Source: Leptolinea sp964420995 (GTDB taxonomy: Bacteria > Chloroflexota > Anaerolineae > Anaerolineales > Anaerolineaceae). From it: a stretch of 64,000 nt of DNA. Positions within the stretch are counted from its first letter, which is position 1, and each line of letters starts with the position of its first letter. The notes beneath the pieces were generated by a model, which did not search any database, was not told the DNA's origin, and was given only the letters and a program-made list of their open reading frames with translations. This document shows positions 17,481-25,926 of the stretch, piece after piece. The stretch is from the NCBI GenBank assembly GCA_964420995.1, contig CAYQUX010000017.1, forward strand, positions 38,277-102,276. The letters run 5' to 3'. Position numbers and translations under genes: made by a program.

Positions 17481-18371
17481 ATGAAATCCGCCGCACATAT
17501 CATTTTCGCGACGGTCTTGTTGCTGGGAGCCTGCGCCCCGGCTTCTCAAACCGTTCAAACAACAGATAGTTCCGGTTCCGCTTATCTGCAGAACAAAGGC
17601 TCTGATACCATGGTCAACCTCGCCCTATTATGGGCGGAAGCCTATCAGAATATATACCCTGACGTACGGCTTTCGGTGACGGGTGGTGGTTCGGGTACCG
17701 GCATAACCGCGTTGATGACCAATACTGTGGATATTGCCAATGCCTCACGGGCCATCAAACCCGAGGAGATTACAGAAGCCGAATCGAAAGGGTTCAAACC
17801 GGTTGAGTTTATTGTCGCTCGCGACGCCATCGGGGTGATCGTTAACCCGGCCAACCCGGTCAATCACCTGACCCTGGAACAGGTCTCAAAAATTTACCAG
17901 GGCATCTTCACCAACTGGTCTGAAGTGGGCGGTGAAAACCGACCCATTGTCTGTCTCTCACGCGAGTCCAATTCGGGGACGCACGTCTATTTTCTTGAGA
18001 CGGTTATTCGCCTGGGGGATAAAAAAAGCAAAGTCCTTTTCTCCCCCTCCACGTTATTACTGCCTTCATCGGAAGGGATCATCGCAGAGGTGCATGAAAA
18101 CCCTAATGCCATCGGGTATGACGGTCTGGGATACATTACATCTGATGTCAAGCTGCTTTCCGTGGCGGTAGATAAAGATTCAGACTACATTCTGCCTTCC
18201 GTTCAGACAGTTAACGAAAACCTGTACCCCATATCCCGTGATCTCTACATGTATACCCACGGTGAGCCAACCGGCGCCGTTAAAAAATACCTGGACTGGA
18301 TCATGGAACCACAGGCACAGAAAATTGTGGCTGATTCGGGTTTCGTACCGGTAAAGGTCCCTGGAACCTGA
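17481..18371 (+). CDS. pstS: Phosphate ABC transporter substrate-binding lipoprotein
   Basis: High-affinity phosphate receptor, 296 aa. Signal peptide with lipobox LLGAC, then the PstS-type fold: KGSDTMVNLALLWAEAY, VTGGGSGTGITAL (phosphate-binding loop), SRAIKPEE and SRESNSGTHVYF. It is the first gene of pstSCAB; pstC follows after 2 bp. The operon in this window lacks phoU and a two-component system. Confidence 0.93.
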   Translation: MKSAAHIIFATVLLLGACAPASQTVQTTDSSGSAYLQNKGSDTMVNLALLWAEAYQNIYPDVRLSVTGGGSGTGITALMTNTVDIANASRAIKPEEITEAESKGFKPVEFIVARDAIGVIVNPANPVNHLTLEQVSKIYQGIFTNWSEVGGENRPIVCLSRESNSGTHVYFLETVIRLGDKKSKVLFSPSTLLLPSSEGIIAEVHENPNAIGYDGLGYITSDVKLLSVAVDKDSDYILPSVQTVNENLYPISRDLYMYTHGEPTGAVKKYLDWIMEPQAQKIVADSGFVPVKVPGT

Positions 18372-18373
18372 AA

Positions 18374-19279
18374 ATGGACGAATTGCGCTCCGTACCTGTC
18401 TGGAAGGAAACCCTGGCTACCCGTGTGATACAGGTTTGCGGGTATTCAAGCATTATTTTTGTCCTGTTGATTCTCTATTTCCTGCTCAGTGAAGGTGTGC
18501 CGGCGTTGTGGACGGTGGACATGAACAGCCTGTTCGGCACCCGCTGGTATCCCACAGAAAGTCATTTCGGCCTCTGGCCGCTGGTTTTTGGTTCGATTAT
18601 CGTCACACTGGGCGCTGGCCTGGTTTCCATTCCTCTCGGTGTGGGAACGGCCGTGTATATCTCCGAGGTATCGCCCGCCTGGACCAAAGAGATACTAAAG
18701 CCGCTTGTGGAACTGCTGGCTGGATTACCCTCGGTGGTACTCGGTTTTCTGGGCATCCAGGTGCTGGTGCCGTTCATGCGCCGCTTCCTTGACCTGCCCA
18801 CTGGTCTAACGGCATTGACCGGAGCCATTTTGCTGGGGATGATCTCCATTCCCACCATCGTTTCAGTGGGTGAAGACGCATTGAACACTGTCCCCAGGTC
18901 CTACCGGGAAGCGTCCATGGCATTGGGGGCCACCCGCTGGCAAACCATCTGGGGGATCACCCTTCCGGCGGCCCGCTCGGGCATGATCACGGCCGTGCTG
19001 CTTGGACTTGGCCGTGCCATGGGCGAAACCATGGCGGTTATGATGGTCACCGGCAACGCGCCGGTCATGCCGCAGGGTTTACAGGCGATCATTCTGCCCA
19101 TCCGCACCATGACGGCGACTGTAGCCTCGGAAATGGGCGAGGTGGCTGCCGGCAGTGTTCATTACAGCGTGTTGTTCCTCATCGGCATCGTCCTTTTTCT
19201 GATCTCGCTACTCGTCAATGTGCTGGCGTTTACATTGACCTCCCGGCGAACCACTCGCAGCGAACGGCTGCTTTCCTAG
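18374..19279 (+). CDS. pstC: Phosphate ABC transporter permease PstC
   Basis: 301 aa inner-membrane permease with about six helices. PstC hallmarks: WYPTESHFGLWPLVFGSIIVT, the cytoplasmic coupling motif REASMALGATRWQTIW, and GRAMGETMAVMMVTGNAP. It lies 2 bp after pstS and 9 bp before pstA. Confidence 0.94.
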   Translation: MDELRSVPVWKETLATRVIQVCGYSSIIFVLLILYFLLSEGVPALWTVDMNSLFGTRWYPTESHFGLWPLVFGSIIVTLGAGLVSIPLGVGTAVYISEVSPAWTKEILKPLVELLAGLPSVVLGFLGIQVLVPFMRRFLDLPTGLTALTGAILLGMISIPTIVSVGEDALNTVPRSYREASMALGATRWQTIWGITLPAARSGMITAVLLGLGRAMGETMAVMMVTGNAPVMPQGLQAIILPIRTMTATVASEMGEVAAGSVHYSVLFLIGIVLFLISLLVNVLAFTLTSRRTTRSERLLS

Positions 19280-19288
19280 GTAGACGGT

Positions 19289-20149
19289 ATGCGAAGACGG
19301 CTGCTCATCCCTCAACAGGTGGAAAAACTGGGTTTTGGATTCCTGTTCCTGATCAGCTTAATAACTGTCATCCCGATCATCGTCATTGTTTTGTATATTT
19401 TCCACCAGGGAACTCCGGCCATCTCCTGGGAGTTTCTGACAGCCATGCCCAGTAATGGCATGAAAGCCGGTGGGTTATGGCCGGCCATCATTGGCACGTT
19501 TTACCTTACCCTGGGTACGGCCATTTTCTCGGTTCCGCTGGGTATTGCCGCGGCCATCTATATCGCGGAATACGCGCCGAATAACCGCTGGACGCGCCTG
19601 ATCCGCATTGCCATCATCAACCTGGCCGGAATACCATCCGTGGTGTACGGTCTGTTCGGGCTTGGATTATTCGTGGTCTTCATGGGATTTGGCACCAGCA
19701 TTCTGGCGGCTTCCTTAACCCTGTCAATTATGACCCTGCCGGTGATCATCAGTACCACAGAGGAAGCGTTGCGCTCGGTGCCCACATCCTTCCGTGTGGT
19801 CAGTATTTCGCTGGGCGCCACCCGCTGGCAGACGATCAGACGTATTGTGCTGCCTCAGGCGCTGCCGGGAATTATCACCGGAGTGATCCTCGGCCTGGAA
19901 CGCGCCGCCGGTGAGACCGCGCCCATTCTGTTCACCGGAGCTGCCTTCTTCCTGCCCCGGCTGCCGCAGTCTCCTCTGGATGCGACCATGGCACTGCCAT
20001 ACCACCTGTTTGTAATATCTACACAGGTGCCCGGTATGCCGATCCAGATCCAGTATGGAACTGTGCTGGTGCTGCTCCTGTTTGTGCTGGGCATGAATAT
20101 CGCCGCGACCGTCATCCGCTCGCGGGCGCGGGCGCGCAGGCAATGGTGA
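19289..20149 (+). CDS. pstA: Phosphate ABC transporter permease PstA
   Basis: 286 aa, about six helices. It has GIAAAIYIAEYAPNNRW, the coupling loop SISLGATRWQTIRRIVLPQALPG (central part conserved), and LERAAGETAPILFTGAAFF, all typical of PstA. It ends 3 bp before the ATPase gene. Confidence 0.94.
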   Translation: MRRRLLIPQQVEKLGFGFLFLISLITVIPIIVIVLYIFHQGTPAISWEFLTAMPSNGMKAGGLWPAIIGTFYLTLGTAIFSVPLGIAAAIYIAEYAPNNRWTRLIRIAIINLAGIPSVVYGLFGLGLFVVFMGFGTSILAASLTLSIMTLPVIISTTEEALRSVPTSFRVVSISLGATRWQTIRRIVLPQALPGIITGVILGLERAAGETAPILFTGAAFFLPRLPQSPLDATMALPYHLFVISTQVPGMPIQIQYGTVLVLLLFVLGMNIAATVIRSRARARRQW

Positions 20150-20152
20150 CAC

Positions 20153-20908
20153 ATGGATAAGATTGTTATCGAAAACCTCACCCTCACCTATTCTGATGGC
20201 ACAGAAAGCCTCAAGAATATTTCCATGACCGTCCAGGCGAATGCCATCACCGTTTTGTTTGGACCCGCCGGCGGGGGTAAATCTTCATTACTGCGCGTAC
20301 TGAACCGCCTGAACGACCTGGCAGACGTGACCGTGTTGAAGGGCAAAGCCTTGATCAATGGAGAGGACATCTTATCGCCTGATCTGGATGTCAGCGCGCT
20401 GCGCCGACGGGTGGGAATGGTCTTCTCGCGGCCGGTGCCGCTGCCCTTGAGCATCTATGACAATGTGTCTTATGGGCTGGTAATGGCCGGTATAAAAAAC
20501 CGAAAAAAACTGGATGAGGCGGTGGAACTGGCTCTCCATCAATGTGTTCTTTGGGATGAAGTCAAGGATCGTTTGAATGATCCGGGTATCGCTCTTTCCG
20601 GGGGGCAGCAGCAACGCCTGTGCATGGCACGCGTGCTGGCCCTGCAGCCCGAGATCATTTTGCTGGATGAACCCACCTCCGCGTTGGATCCCCTGGCGAC
20701 GGCCAAGATTGAAGAGCTGCTGCGCGAATTGAAAGAAAAGTTCACCATTGTGATCGCCCCGCATAACACACAACAATCCGCACGTATCAGCGATATGGCA
20801 GCCTTCTTCCTGCAGGGCGAACTGGTGGAATACGCTCCCGCGGAGACAATGTTTACCCTGCCCAGGGACAAACGCACCCAGGATTACATTACCGGACGCT
20901 TTGGTTGA
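20153..20908 (+). CDS. pstB: PstB-type phosphate ABC transporter ATPase lacking the Q-loop glutamine
   Basis: 251 aa ATPase of the pst importer. Walker A is GPAGGGKSS, signature LSGGQQQRLCMARVL, Walker B IILLDEPTSALDP, H-loop APHNTQQSARISD. At the Q-loop the usual VGMVFQKP(N/T)PFPMSIYDN reads VGMVFSRPVPLPLSIYDN, so the glutamine that contacts Mg and couples to the permease is a serine. The rest is intact and the gene is in its operon, so it is probably functional as a subfamily variant. It is convergent with the DUF1521 gene, 6 bp apart. Confidence 0.9.
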   Translation: MDKIVIENLTLTYSDGTESLKNISMTVQANAITVLFGPAGGGKSSLLRVLNRLNDLADVTVLKGKALINGEDILSPDLDVSALRRRVGMVFSRPVPLPLSIYDNVSYGLVMAGIKNRKKLDEAVELALHQCVLWDEVKDRLNDPGIALSGGQQQRLCMARVLALQPEIILLDEPTSALDPLATAKIEELLRELKEKFTIVIAPHNTQQSARISDMAAFFLQGELVEYAPAETMFTLPRDKRTQDYITGRFG

Positions 20909-20914
20909 TCCGGG

Positions 20915-21859
20915 TTATATGGTGCGGTTTACGTTCTCTACAGAGACAGTCTGCTTGAACTGTTCCGAATAGCGCACCTGCATGTAGCTCATGGGCGCAT
21001 TGCCAGCCAGGGGGCCTGTGGTGACGCCCCACACCAGCCGGTGAGCTTCATCAAACCAATCATTTCCGTCGCCCCCCGCGTAAACCATGTCCCCCTGAGC
21101 CGGACGAATGGAAGCCGAAGTCGCGCGTACTCTTGTTTCAAACAGGCCGGAATCTTCTGAAAATTCTTTATCCGCCGCGCCGATTCCATGAACCAGCTGG
21201 TTTTCTTTGATGATATCTACAGCCTCAATCACCCCGTCGTCCTTGGCAGTAAACGTCACGCTGGTGCCATCACGTAATTTCAGGGTTGTGTGCGTGTTGC
21301 TGGATTTCAAGTCGGAAAACTCACCGTTGTAGTTCCCTTCCTGGTCTGATGTATCCACGTGCGGGTCGCCCCAGATGGTGGTGCTTTTTCCGGTTGATTT
21401 GTCGGTTATTTTAAAGGTGACCCCGTCAATAAACTCAAACGAATAGAGATTGGTTTCCGCCAGATGTTTATTGCGAACCACCAGGCCATCCACAGGCTCG
21501 TAGGATTTCCACTCAATTTCAAGAGAGGTTGAGGACGACTGGGTAATCGTCACTTTTTCTGTCGCCGTCCCGCTTGAGTCAGTTGGAGCCTGATCACGCA
21601 CGGTTTTCAACTGTTTGATCAGGTCTGATAATTTGACATCCACGTTCATATCAACGCTGGCTGCCTGTTTTACCGCCGGGGATGTGTTGGTTTTGGATTC
21701 CACCCCACCGCTGAGCTGGATCTCATCCTCATCGATGATCTCTTTAAATGATTTTGTCTCGGCTGTGGGATCCTTGCGATGCTTCTCTATCTCGCGGGTC
21801 AATAACAGCAACCGACGAGCCATAACCAGAGATTGTAGCGAATCCGATCCAACGTACAC
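20915..21859 (-). CDS. DUF1521 domain protein, predicted calcium-induced self-cleaving (MIIA-type)
   Basis: 314 aa, no signal peptide or membrane segment. The middle contains TTIWGDPHVDTSD (residues 160-172). The motif GDPHVD is the known autocleavage site (between Asp and Pro) of the DUF1521 / metal-ion-inducible autocleavage domain studied in the Bradyrhizobium effector NopE1; here the scissile pair would be Asp165-Pro166. Downstream, NYNGEFSDLK and a beta-rich stretch fit the domain, and GGDGNDWFD (262-270) resembles one RTX-type calcium nonapeptide. The N-terminal 100 residues are helical and low in complexity. GTG start at 21859, 7 nt after GGGGAGG. Role and location are unknown; the gene is single and convergent with pstB. 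Confidence 0.7.
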   Translation of the reverse strand: MYVGSDSLQSLVMARRLLLLTREIEKHRKDPTAETKSFKEIIDEDEIQLSGGVESKTNTSPAVKQAASVDMNVDVKLSDLIKQLKTVRDQAPTDSSGTATEKVTITQSSSTSLEIEWKSYEPVDGLVVRNKHLAETNLYSFEFIDGVTFKITDKSTGKSTTIWGDPHVDTSDQEGNYNGEFSDLKSSNTHTTLKLRDGTSVTFTAKDDGVIEAVDIIKENQLVHGIGAADKEFSEDSGLFETRVRATSASIRPAQGDMVYAGGDGNDWFDEAHRLVWGVTTGPLAGNAPMSYMQVRYSEQFKQTVSVENVNRTI

Positions 21860-21983
21860 AAAAGCCTCCCCGCCAGAAGGTATATCTTATGTATCCGTAT
21901 TCGGTCGAATGGCCGGGTTCTGTATATACCACCGGCGTAAAAAAAGCATTAATTCACTCTGGTAATCAGACATGGGAGATGAT

Positions 21984-22012
21984 TTGACAAACCGCAATGC
22001 CTGCAATACACT
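21984..22012 (+). promoter_or_regulatory. Promoter of the cobalamin operon
   Basis: TTGACA (21984-21989), 17-bp spacer, TACACT (22007-22012), placed just upstream of the cobalamin riboswitch. Confidence 0.65.
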
Positions 22013-22026
22013 TGCTCTCAGAAAAA

Positions 22027-22142
22027 TAAGTGCCAGGGAATATCAGGGAAGCTGGTGATCCGAGATTTTGGAAAGTCCAGCACTGTGCCGCAACTGTGAC
22101 CGGTGATTCATGCCGGAAGTCAGGATACCTGCCGGCTTAAGC
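22027..22142 (+). ncRNA. Cobalamin riboswitch (aptamer)
   Basis: Contains the conserved pieces in order: AAGTGCCAGGGAA-type 5' box, GGGAAGCTGGTG, CCAGCACTGTGCCGCAACTGT, and GCCGGAAGTCAGGATACCTGCCGGC (B12 box region). It lies upstream of cobT and is followed by an expression platform ending in a terminator at 22197. Adenosylcobalamin or a related cobamide should repress the operon. Confidence 0.93.
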
Positions 22143-22196
22143 CGTAAACTCTGTCCGGACCAGACAGCGGCTGTTTCAATACTTGATTAATCCATT

Positions 22197-22218
22197 GTCC
22201 GGGAAACCGGACTTTTTT
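22197..22218 (+). terminator. Riboswitch expression-platform terminator
   Basis: GTCCGG, loop GAAA, CCGGAC, then TTTTTT, ending 20 nt before the cobT start. An upstream GTCCGGAC (22153-22160) could pair with the terminator arms as an antiterminator. Confidence 0.9.
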
Positions 22219-22238
22219 ATTGAAAGGTGATATCAATC

Positions 22239-23282
22239 GTGCTGCGCTTACCCACCATCCCCCAACCCGATCAGACCATCGCAAAACTGGCCTGGCAGCG
22301 GCAGAATAAACTTACCAAACCCACCGGAAGCCTGGGCCGGTTGGAGGAACTTTCGGTTCAAATCGCATCCATTCAGGGCACAGTAACACCGGATGTTTCC
22401 CGCAAGGCTGTTGTGGTGATGGCCGGTGATCATGGTGTGACGCGTGAAGGCGTGAGCGCCTACCCGTCAGACGTGACCCCGCAAATGGTGATGAACTTCC
22501 TTGCCGGTGGAGCGGCCATCAACGTGCTGGCCAGGCAGGCAGGCGCGCGGGTTTGCGTGGTGGATATGGGTGTGGCGGTTGACTTCCCGGCTGATGCACG
22601 GGTGATCAACGCCAAGGTGGATCATGGAACACGCAATATGGCGCAGGGACCGGCCATGACCCGTCAGCAGGCGGAATTGTGCCTCTCCCGTGGTATGGAT
22701 GTTGCCAACCGGGAAATTGACCGCGGGCTCGATTTGATTGCCACCGGCGATATGGGGATCGGGAATACCACCCCATCCTCCGCTCTGGCTGCTGTGTTTA
22801 CCGGTGAAGCGGTGGAGCGGGTAACCGGCAGGGGTACCGGTGTTGATGATAAAGGGTTGGCGGCCAAGATAACCGTCATAAAAAAATCCATTCAGGTTAA
22901 CCAACCTGACAGGAGAGATCCATTGGATGTGCTGGCGAAGGTGGGCGGATTTGAGATAGGCGGCCTGGCAGGTTTGATCGTCGGGGCGGCGGCCCGGCGC
23001 GTGCCTGTGGTGGTGGACGGTTTTATCTCCACGGCAGCCGCGCTGCTGGCTGTGGAACTGTCACCAGATGTGCGTCCGTATCTGATTGCCGCGCACCGTT
23101 CTGTGGAGATCGGGCAGCGCGCCATGCTGGAAAAGATCGGCGTGGAGCCGTTGATGGACTTTAACATGCGGCTGGGGGAGGGTACCGGCGCCGCCCTGGC
23201 TTTTCACATAATTGAGGCATCGGTGCGACTGTTGAATGAGATGGCCACTTTTGAAGATGCGGGAGTTTCAGACCGGGCATGA
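22239..23282 (+). CDS. cobT: Nicotinate-nucleotide-dimethylbenzimidazole phosphoribosyltransferase
   Basis: Makes alpha-ribazole phosphate (activates the lower ligand) for nucleotide-loop assembly. 347 aa. Family motifs: KPTGSLGRLEEL, MAGDHGVTREGVSAYP, TGDMGIGNTTPSSA, and the catalytic glutamate in LGEGTGAALA near the C-terminus. GTG 22239 is preferred to GTG 22227 because AAAGGTGA (22224-22230) is an ideal ribosome site for it and would be inside the longer form. It overlaps cobS by 4 nt. Confidence 0.95.
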   Translation: MLRLPTIPQPDQTIAKLAWQRQNKLTKPTGSLGRLEELSVQIASIQGTVTPDVSRKAVVVMAGDHGVTREGVSAYPSDVTPQMVMNFLAGGAAINVLARQAGARVCVVDMGVAVDFPADARVINAKVDHGTRNMAQGPAMTRQQAELCLSRGMDVANREIDRGLDLIATGDMGIGNTTPSSALAAVFTGEAVERVTGRGTGVDDKGLAAKITVIKKSIQVNQPDRRDPLDVLAKVGGFEIGGLAGLIVGAAARRVPVVVDGFISTAAALLAVELSPDVRPYLIAAHRSVEIGQRAMLEKIGVEPLMDFNMRLGEGTGAALAFHIIEASVRLLNEMATFEDAGVSDRA

Positions 23283-24007
23283 AATACCTGCGGCTGGCAT
23301 TTTCCATGCTGACCATATTACCAGCCGGGGATCTGGCCGAATCTCCACGGTCGGGTGATTCAGGCCGGGCGGCTGTCTGGTATCCCTTTGTCGGTCTGAT
23401 CATCGGTCTTATAACCGCGTCTGGCTGGTGGCTATCCCGTCAATTGTTTGCCACTCCGCTGGCGGCCGGGTTGACTCTGGCACTGTGGGTCGGGTTGACC
23501 GGCGGCTTGCACCTGGATGGCCTGGCGGACAGCTTTGACGGCCTGTTTACCGGCTCCACCCGCGAACGCAGATTGGAGATCATGGCGGATCCGCGGCTGG
23601 GAAGTTTTGGAGTCATCGCACTGGTAGTATTCCTGATCATCAAAACAGCTGCCCTGGCTGCACAACCGGGGAACAACATCCCCTTCGTGATCCTTTTTGC
23701 CTGTGTTTTCAGCCGCTGGTTGGTCCTTCTTGCTGGAAGGCAGCCGCTGGCCCGTGAGGGCGGCATGGCTGGTGATTTTTCATCCGGGTTGACCAACCGT
23801 GCAATTTTCACGGCCGCCTTTTTCCCTGCCGTGTTAATGGTAGTCGGCGGCTGGCGGGCGGCGTTGTCTGCCGGTGTGGCCGCCCTGGCCGCGGTTGGTA
23901 TTCTGGCCGTGGTACGTAATCGCATTGGCGGCGTGACCGGCGACGTGTTTGGCCTCATTATTGAATCTTCAGAATTGATGGTATTGTTAACCTATGCGGC
24001 TTTCTGA
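23279..24007 (+). CDS. cobS: Adenosylcobinamide-GDP ribazoletransferase (cobalamin synthase)
   Basis: Integral membrane enzyme that joins adenosylcobinamide-GDP and alpha-ribazole (phosphate). 242 aa, several hydrophobic segments. Signature GGLHLDGLADSFDGLF with the following IMADPRLGSFGV. Its ATG overlaps the cobT stop (ATGA), and it overlaps the next gene by 14 nt. Confidence 0.94.
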   Translation: MKYLRLAFSMLTILPAGDLAESPRSGDSGRAAVWYPFVGLIIGLITASGWWLSRQLFATPLAAGLTLALWVGLTGGLHLDGLADSFDGLFTGSTRERRLEIMADPRLGSFGVIALVVFLIIKTAALAAQPGNNIPFVILFACVFSRWLVLLAGRQPLAREGGMAGDFSSGLTNRAIFTAAFFPAVLMVVGGWRAALSAGVAALAAVGILAVVRNRIGGVTGDVFGLIIESSELMVLLTYAAF

Positions 24008-24791
24008 TCTCCCCTTCCGAATTGGCACTACGTCGTACATCATCCCGGATGAAATCCTGCCGAATGTGCGCTACCTGGCGGATAAAGTGCGGGATGTGCA
24101 ACTGGTTCTCTTTGAACTGGATAGCGAACATAGCAATCTTCCCAGCGCGGATGATGTGGACGAATTGAACCGTCTGGCGAAGCTTCACGATCTGACCTAT
24201 ACCGTGCACCTGCCGCTTGATCTGCGACTGGCAGCCCGGGGCGACGAAGCGCACATCTCGCAGGTTAAAGCCCGGCGGGTGATCGAAGTCACCCGTGATC
24301 TCTCTCCCCGGGCCTATATTGTCCATATGGATGGCAAGGAAGAACGCAGCTCAAACAGTGCTGAAGTTCTGGCAAACTGGCAGGAGCAGGCTATTAAATC
24401 ACTGCAAATTGTCGCCGAAATAACCGGCGACATCCGCCTGCTGGCAGTTGAAAATCTGGAAGGCTACCCGCCCGCGTTTAACGACGGCGTGATCAGCCGC
24501 AGCGGAAGCTCGCGCTGTATCGATATCGGCCACCTGTGGTTGGATGGGCACGATGCGCTGGAATTCTTCACCGGGCGAATCGAACAAACCAACGTGATGC
24601 ACCTGCATGGCATTGGCGAACGCGACCACCAGTCGCTGGCTTTGATGCCGAAAAGCAGGATTGATGATCTTTTCCGATACCTGTTGAAGAGCGGATTTAC
24701 CGGTGTTTTGACCCTGGAAGTCTTCTCAGAAGCGGACCTGGCAACATCCCTTCAGGCTATTGATGAAAGCCTGAAACGCATTGACGCGTGA
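23994..24791 (+). CDS. CbiR-like cobamide remodelling hydrolase (AP endonuclease 2 / TIM-barrel family)
   Basis: 265 aa sugar-phosphate isomerase/AP-endonuclease-2 type TIM barrel. Putative metal ligands on successive strands: HLPLD, IVHMDG, VENLEG, CIDIGHLWLDGHD, MHLHG and TLEVFSE. The N-terminus PFRIGTTSYIIPDEILPNV (residues 7-25) and DVQLVLFELDSE fit, as I recall them, the CbiR group, which cuts the nucleotide loop of cobamides so that the lower ligand can be replaced. Position supports this: it is embedded in a riboswitch-controlled cobT-cobS-cobU operon and overlaps cobS. The alternative is an unrelated barrel hydrolase such as an alpha-ribazole phosphatase replacement (no cobC is present). 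Confidence 0.7.
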   Translation: MRLSDLPFRIGTTSYIIPDEILPNVRYLADKVRDVQLVLFELDSEHSNLPSADDVDELNRLAKLHDLTYTVHLPLDLRLAARGDEAHISQVKARRVIEVTRDLSPRAYIVHMDGKEERSSNSAEVLANWQEQAIKSLQIVAEITGDIRLLAVENLEGYPPAFNDGVISRSGSSRCIDIGHLWLDGHDALEFFTGRIEQTNVMHLHGIGERDHQSLALMPKSRIDDLFRYLLKSGFTGVLTLEVFSEADLATSLQAIDESLKRIDA

Positions 24792-24794
24792 GAA

Positions 24795-25343
24795 ATGCGC
24801 ATGGCGGGTAGGAAGGTCTTTATTTTTGGCGGCGCGCGAAGCGGCAAAAGCTTTTACGCGCAGGAACTGGCAAAAAAGATGGGCAGCCGAGTCCTGTATG
24901 TGGCCACAGCCCGCGCGCTGGATGCTGAAATGGAACGCCGGGTGGCAATACACCGTGCATCCCGCCCGGTTGAATGGGACACGCTGGAAGCCCCCGTTGG
25001 TTTAACCGAAGCCTTGCGTGGAAAACCCATCCCTTATGACGCCATCCTTCTGGATTGTGTGACCCTGCTGTTGAGTGACGCGTTCTGCCGGGTGCCTGGA
25101 GACGCGGCAGAGACTGAGTATGAAACAGCCGTAGAGGATGTGCTGACTGATCTGTTTGCCGCCATGGATTCCCGGCTGGAACCCTGGATACTGGTGAGCA
25201 ATGAGGTTGGTATGGGCATCGTGCCGGAAACCCATCTTGGACGGATATTCCGTGACGCGCAGGGACGGGTTAATCAAAAACTGGCTGCCCGGGCTGATGA
25301 GGTGTACTTCATGGCCGCGGGATTGGCGTTGAAAATGAAATAA
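24795..25343 (+). CDS. cobU: Adenosylcobinamide kinase / adenosylcobinamide-phosphate guanylyltransferase
   Basis: 182 aa, bifunctional enzyme giving adenosylcobinamide-GDP, the partner substrate for CobS. P-loop GGARSGKSFYAQELA at the N-terminus, YVATARALDAEM, and VSNEVGMGIVPETHLGRIFRDAQGRVNQ (family-typical). Last gene of the cobalamin operon, 3 bp after the CbiR-like gene. A second ATG is at 24801. Confidence 0.94.
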   Translation: MRMAGRKVFIFGGARSGKSFYAQELAKKMGSRVLYVATARALDAEMERRVAIHRASRPVEWDTLEAPVGLTEALRGKPIPYDAILLDCVTLLLSDAFCRVPGDAAETEYETAVEDVLTDLFAAMDSRLEPWILVSNEVGMGIVPETHLGRIFRDAQGRVNQKLAARADEVYFMAAGLALKMK

Positions 25344-25443
25344 GGTGGTTTGGCTGCCACCGGGTGGATTTTTCCCCCCGGCTCGTTTTTAACCTCGAAA
25401 ATATAAAATTCTTATTAGAGTTATCAAAATCCTCATTTTTCTA

Positions 25444-25472
25444 TTGATTTATATACAATCGCGTGCTATATT
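25444..25472 (+). promoter_or_regulatory. Promoter of the FmdB-family gene
   Basis: TTGATT (25444-25449), 17-bp spacer, TATATT (25467-25472), in an AT-rich gap about 50 nt before the start codon. Confidence 0.5.
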
Positions 25473-25520
25473 CTCTTGTTGGATAAGAAATGTCCTCGGT
25501 TCGATTGGAGGTTGTCGGTT

Positions 25521-25829
25521 ATGCCTGTTTATACCTATCGGTGTGAAAGTTGCGGTGTCCAATTTGAAAAGACGCAGAAATTCAGCGACTCCCCTCTGAC
25601 ACGCTGTCCGGAGTGCGGAAAGAAAGAATTACGCAAAGTGTACACCCCTGTCGGGATTGTTTTCAAAGGATCCGGTTTCTACGCCACCGATCACCGGTCT
25701 CCTTCCGGGCAGGGACGGCTGAGCGGATCGCATGGCGAAGAGAAGTCATCGACGACCGAATCAAAGCCGGCAGAAAGCACCCCCGCGGTCAAGCCAGCCG
25801 AAACGACGGCTTCAACGGAAAGCAAATAA
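25521..25829 (+). CDS. FmdB-family zinc ribbon protein
   Basis: 102 aa. The N-terminal zinc ribbon has two CxxC knuckles (CESC and CPEC), MPVYTYRCESCGVQFE being the classic FmdB start, followed by VGIVFKGSGFYATD. The C-terminal 40 residues are Ser/Thr/Glu/Pro-rich and look disordered. Function is not established; these small proteins are thought to be regulatory. Start ATG 25521 with GGAGGT at 25507-25512. Confidence 0.88.
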   Translation: MPVYTYRCESCGVQFEKTQKFSDSPLTRCPECGKKELRKVYTPVGIVFKGSGFYATDHRSPSGQGRLSGSHGEEKSSTTESKPAESTPAVKPAETTASTESK

Positions 25830-25851
25830 GCCCCATTTCTTGCAACCTTTT

Positions 25852-25879
25852 ACGGGAGCCATTGGCTCCCGTTTTTTTT
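25852..25879 (+). terminator. Intrinsic terminator after the FmdB-family gene
   Basis: ACGGGAGCC, loop ATT, GGCTCCCGT followed by a run of eight T. Confidence 0.9.
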
Positions 25880-25926
25880 GATGGCAGGCGGCAATGGTAC
25901 AATTCAGACGAATTGGAGGAAGAAAA

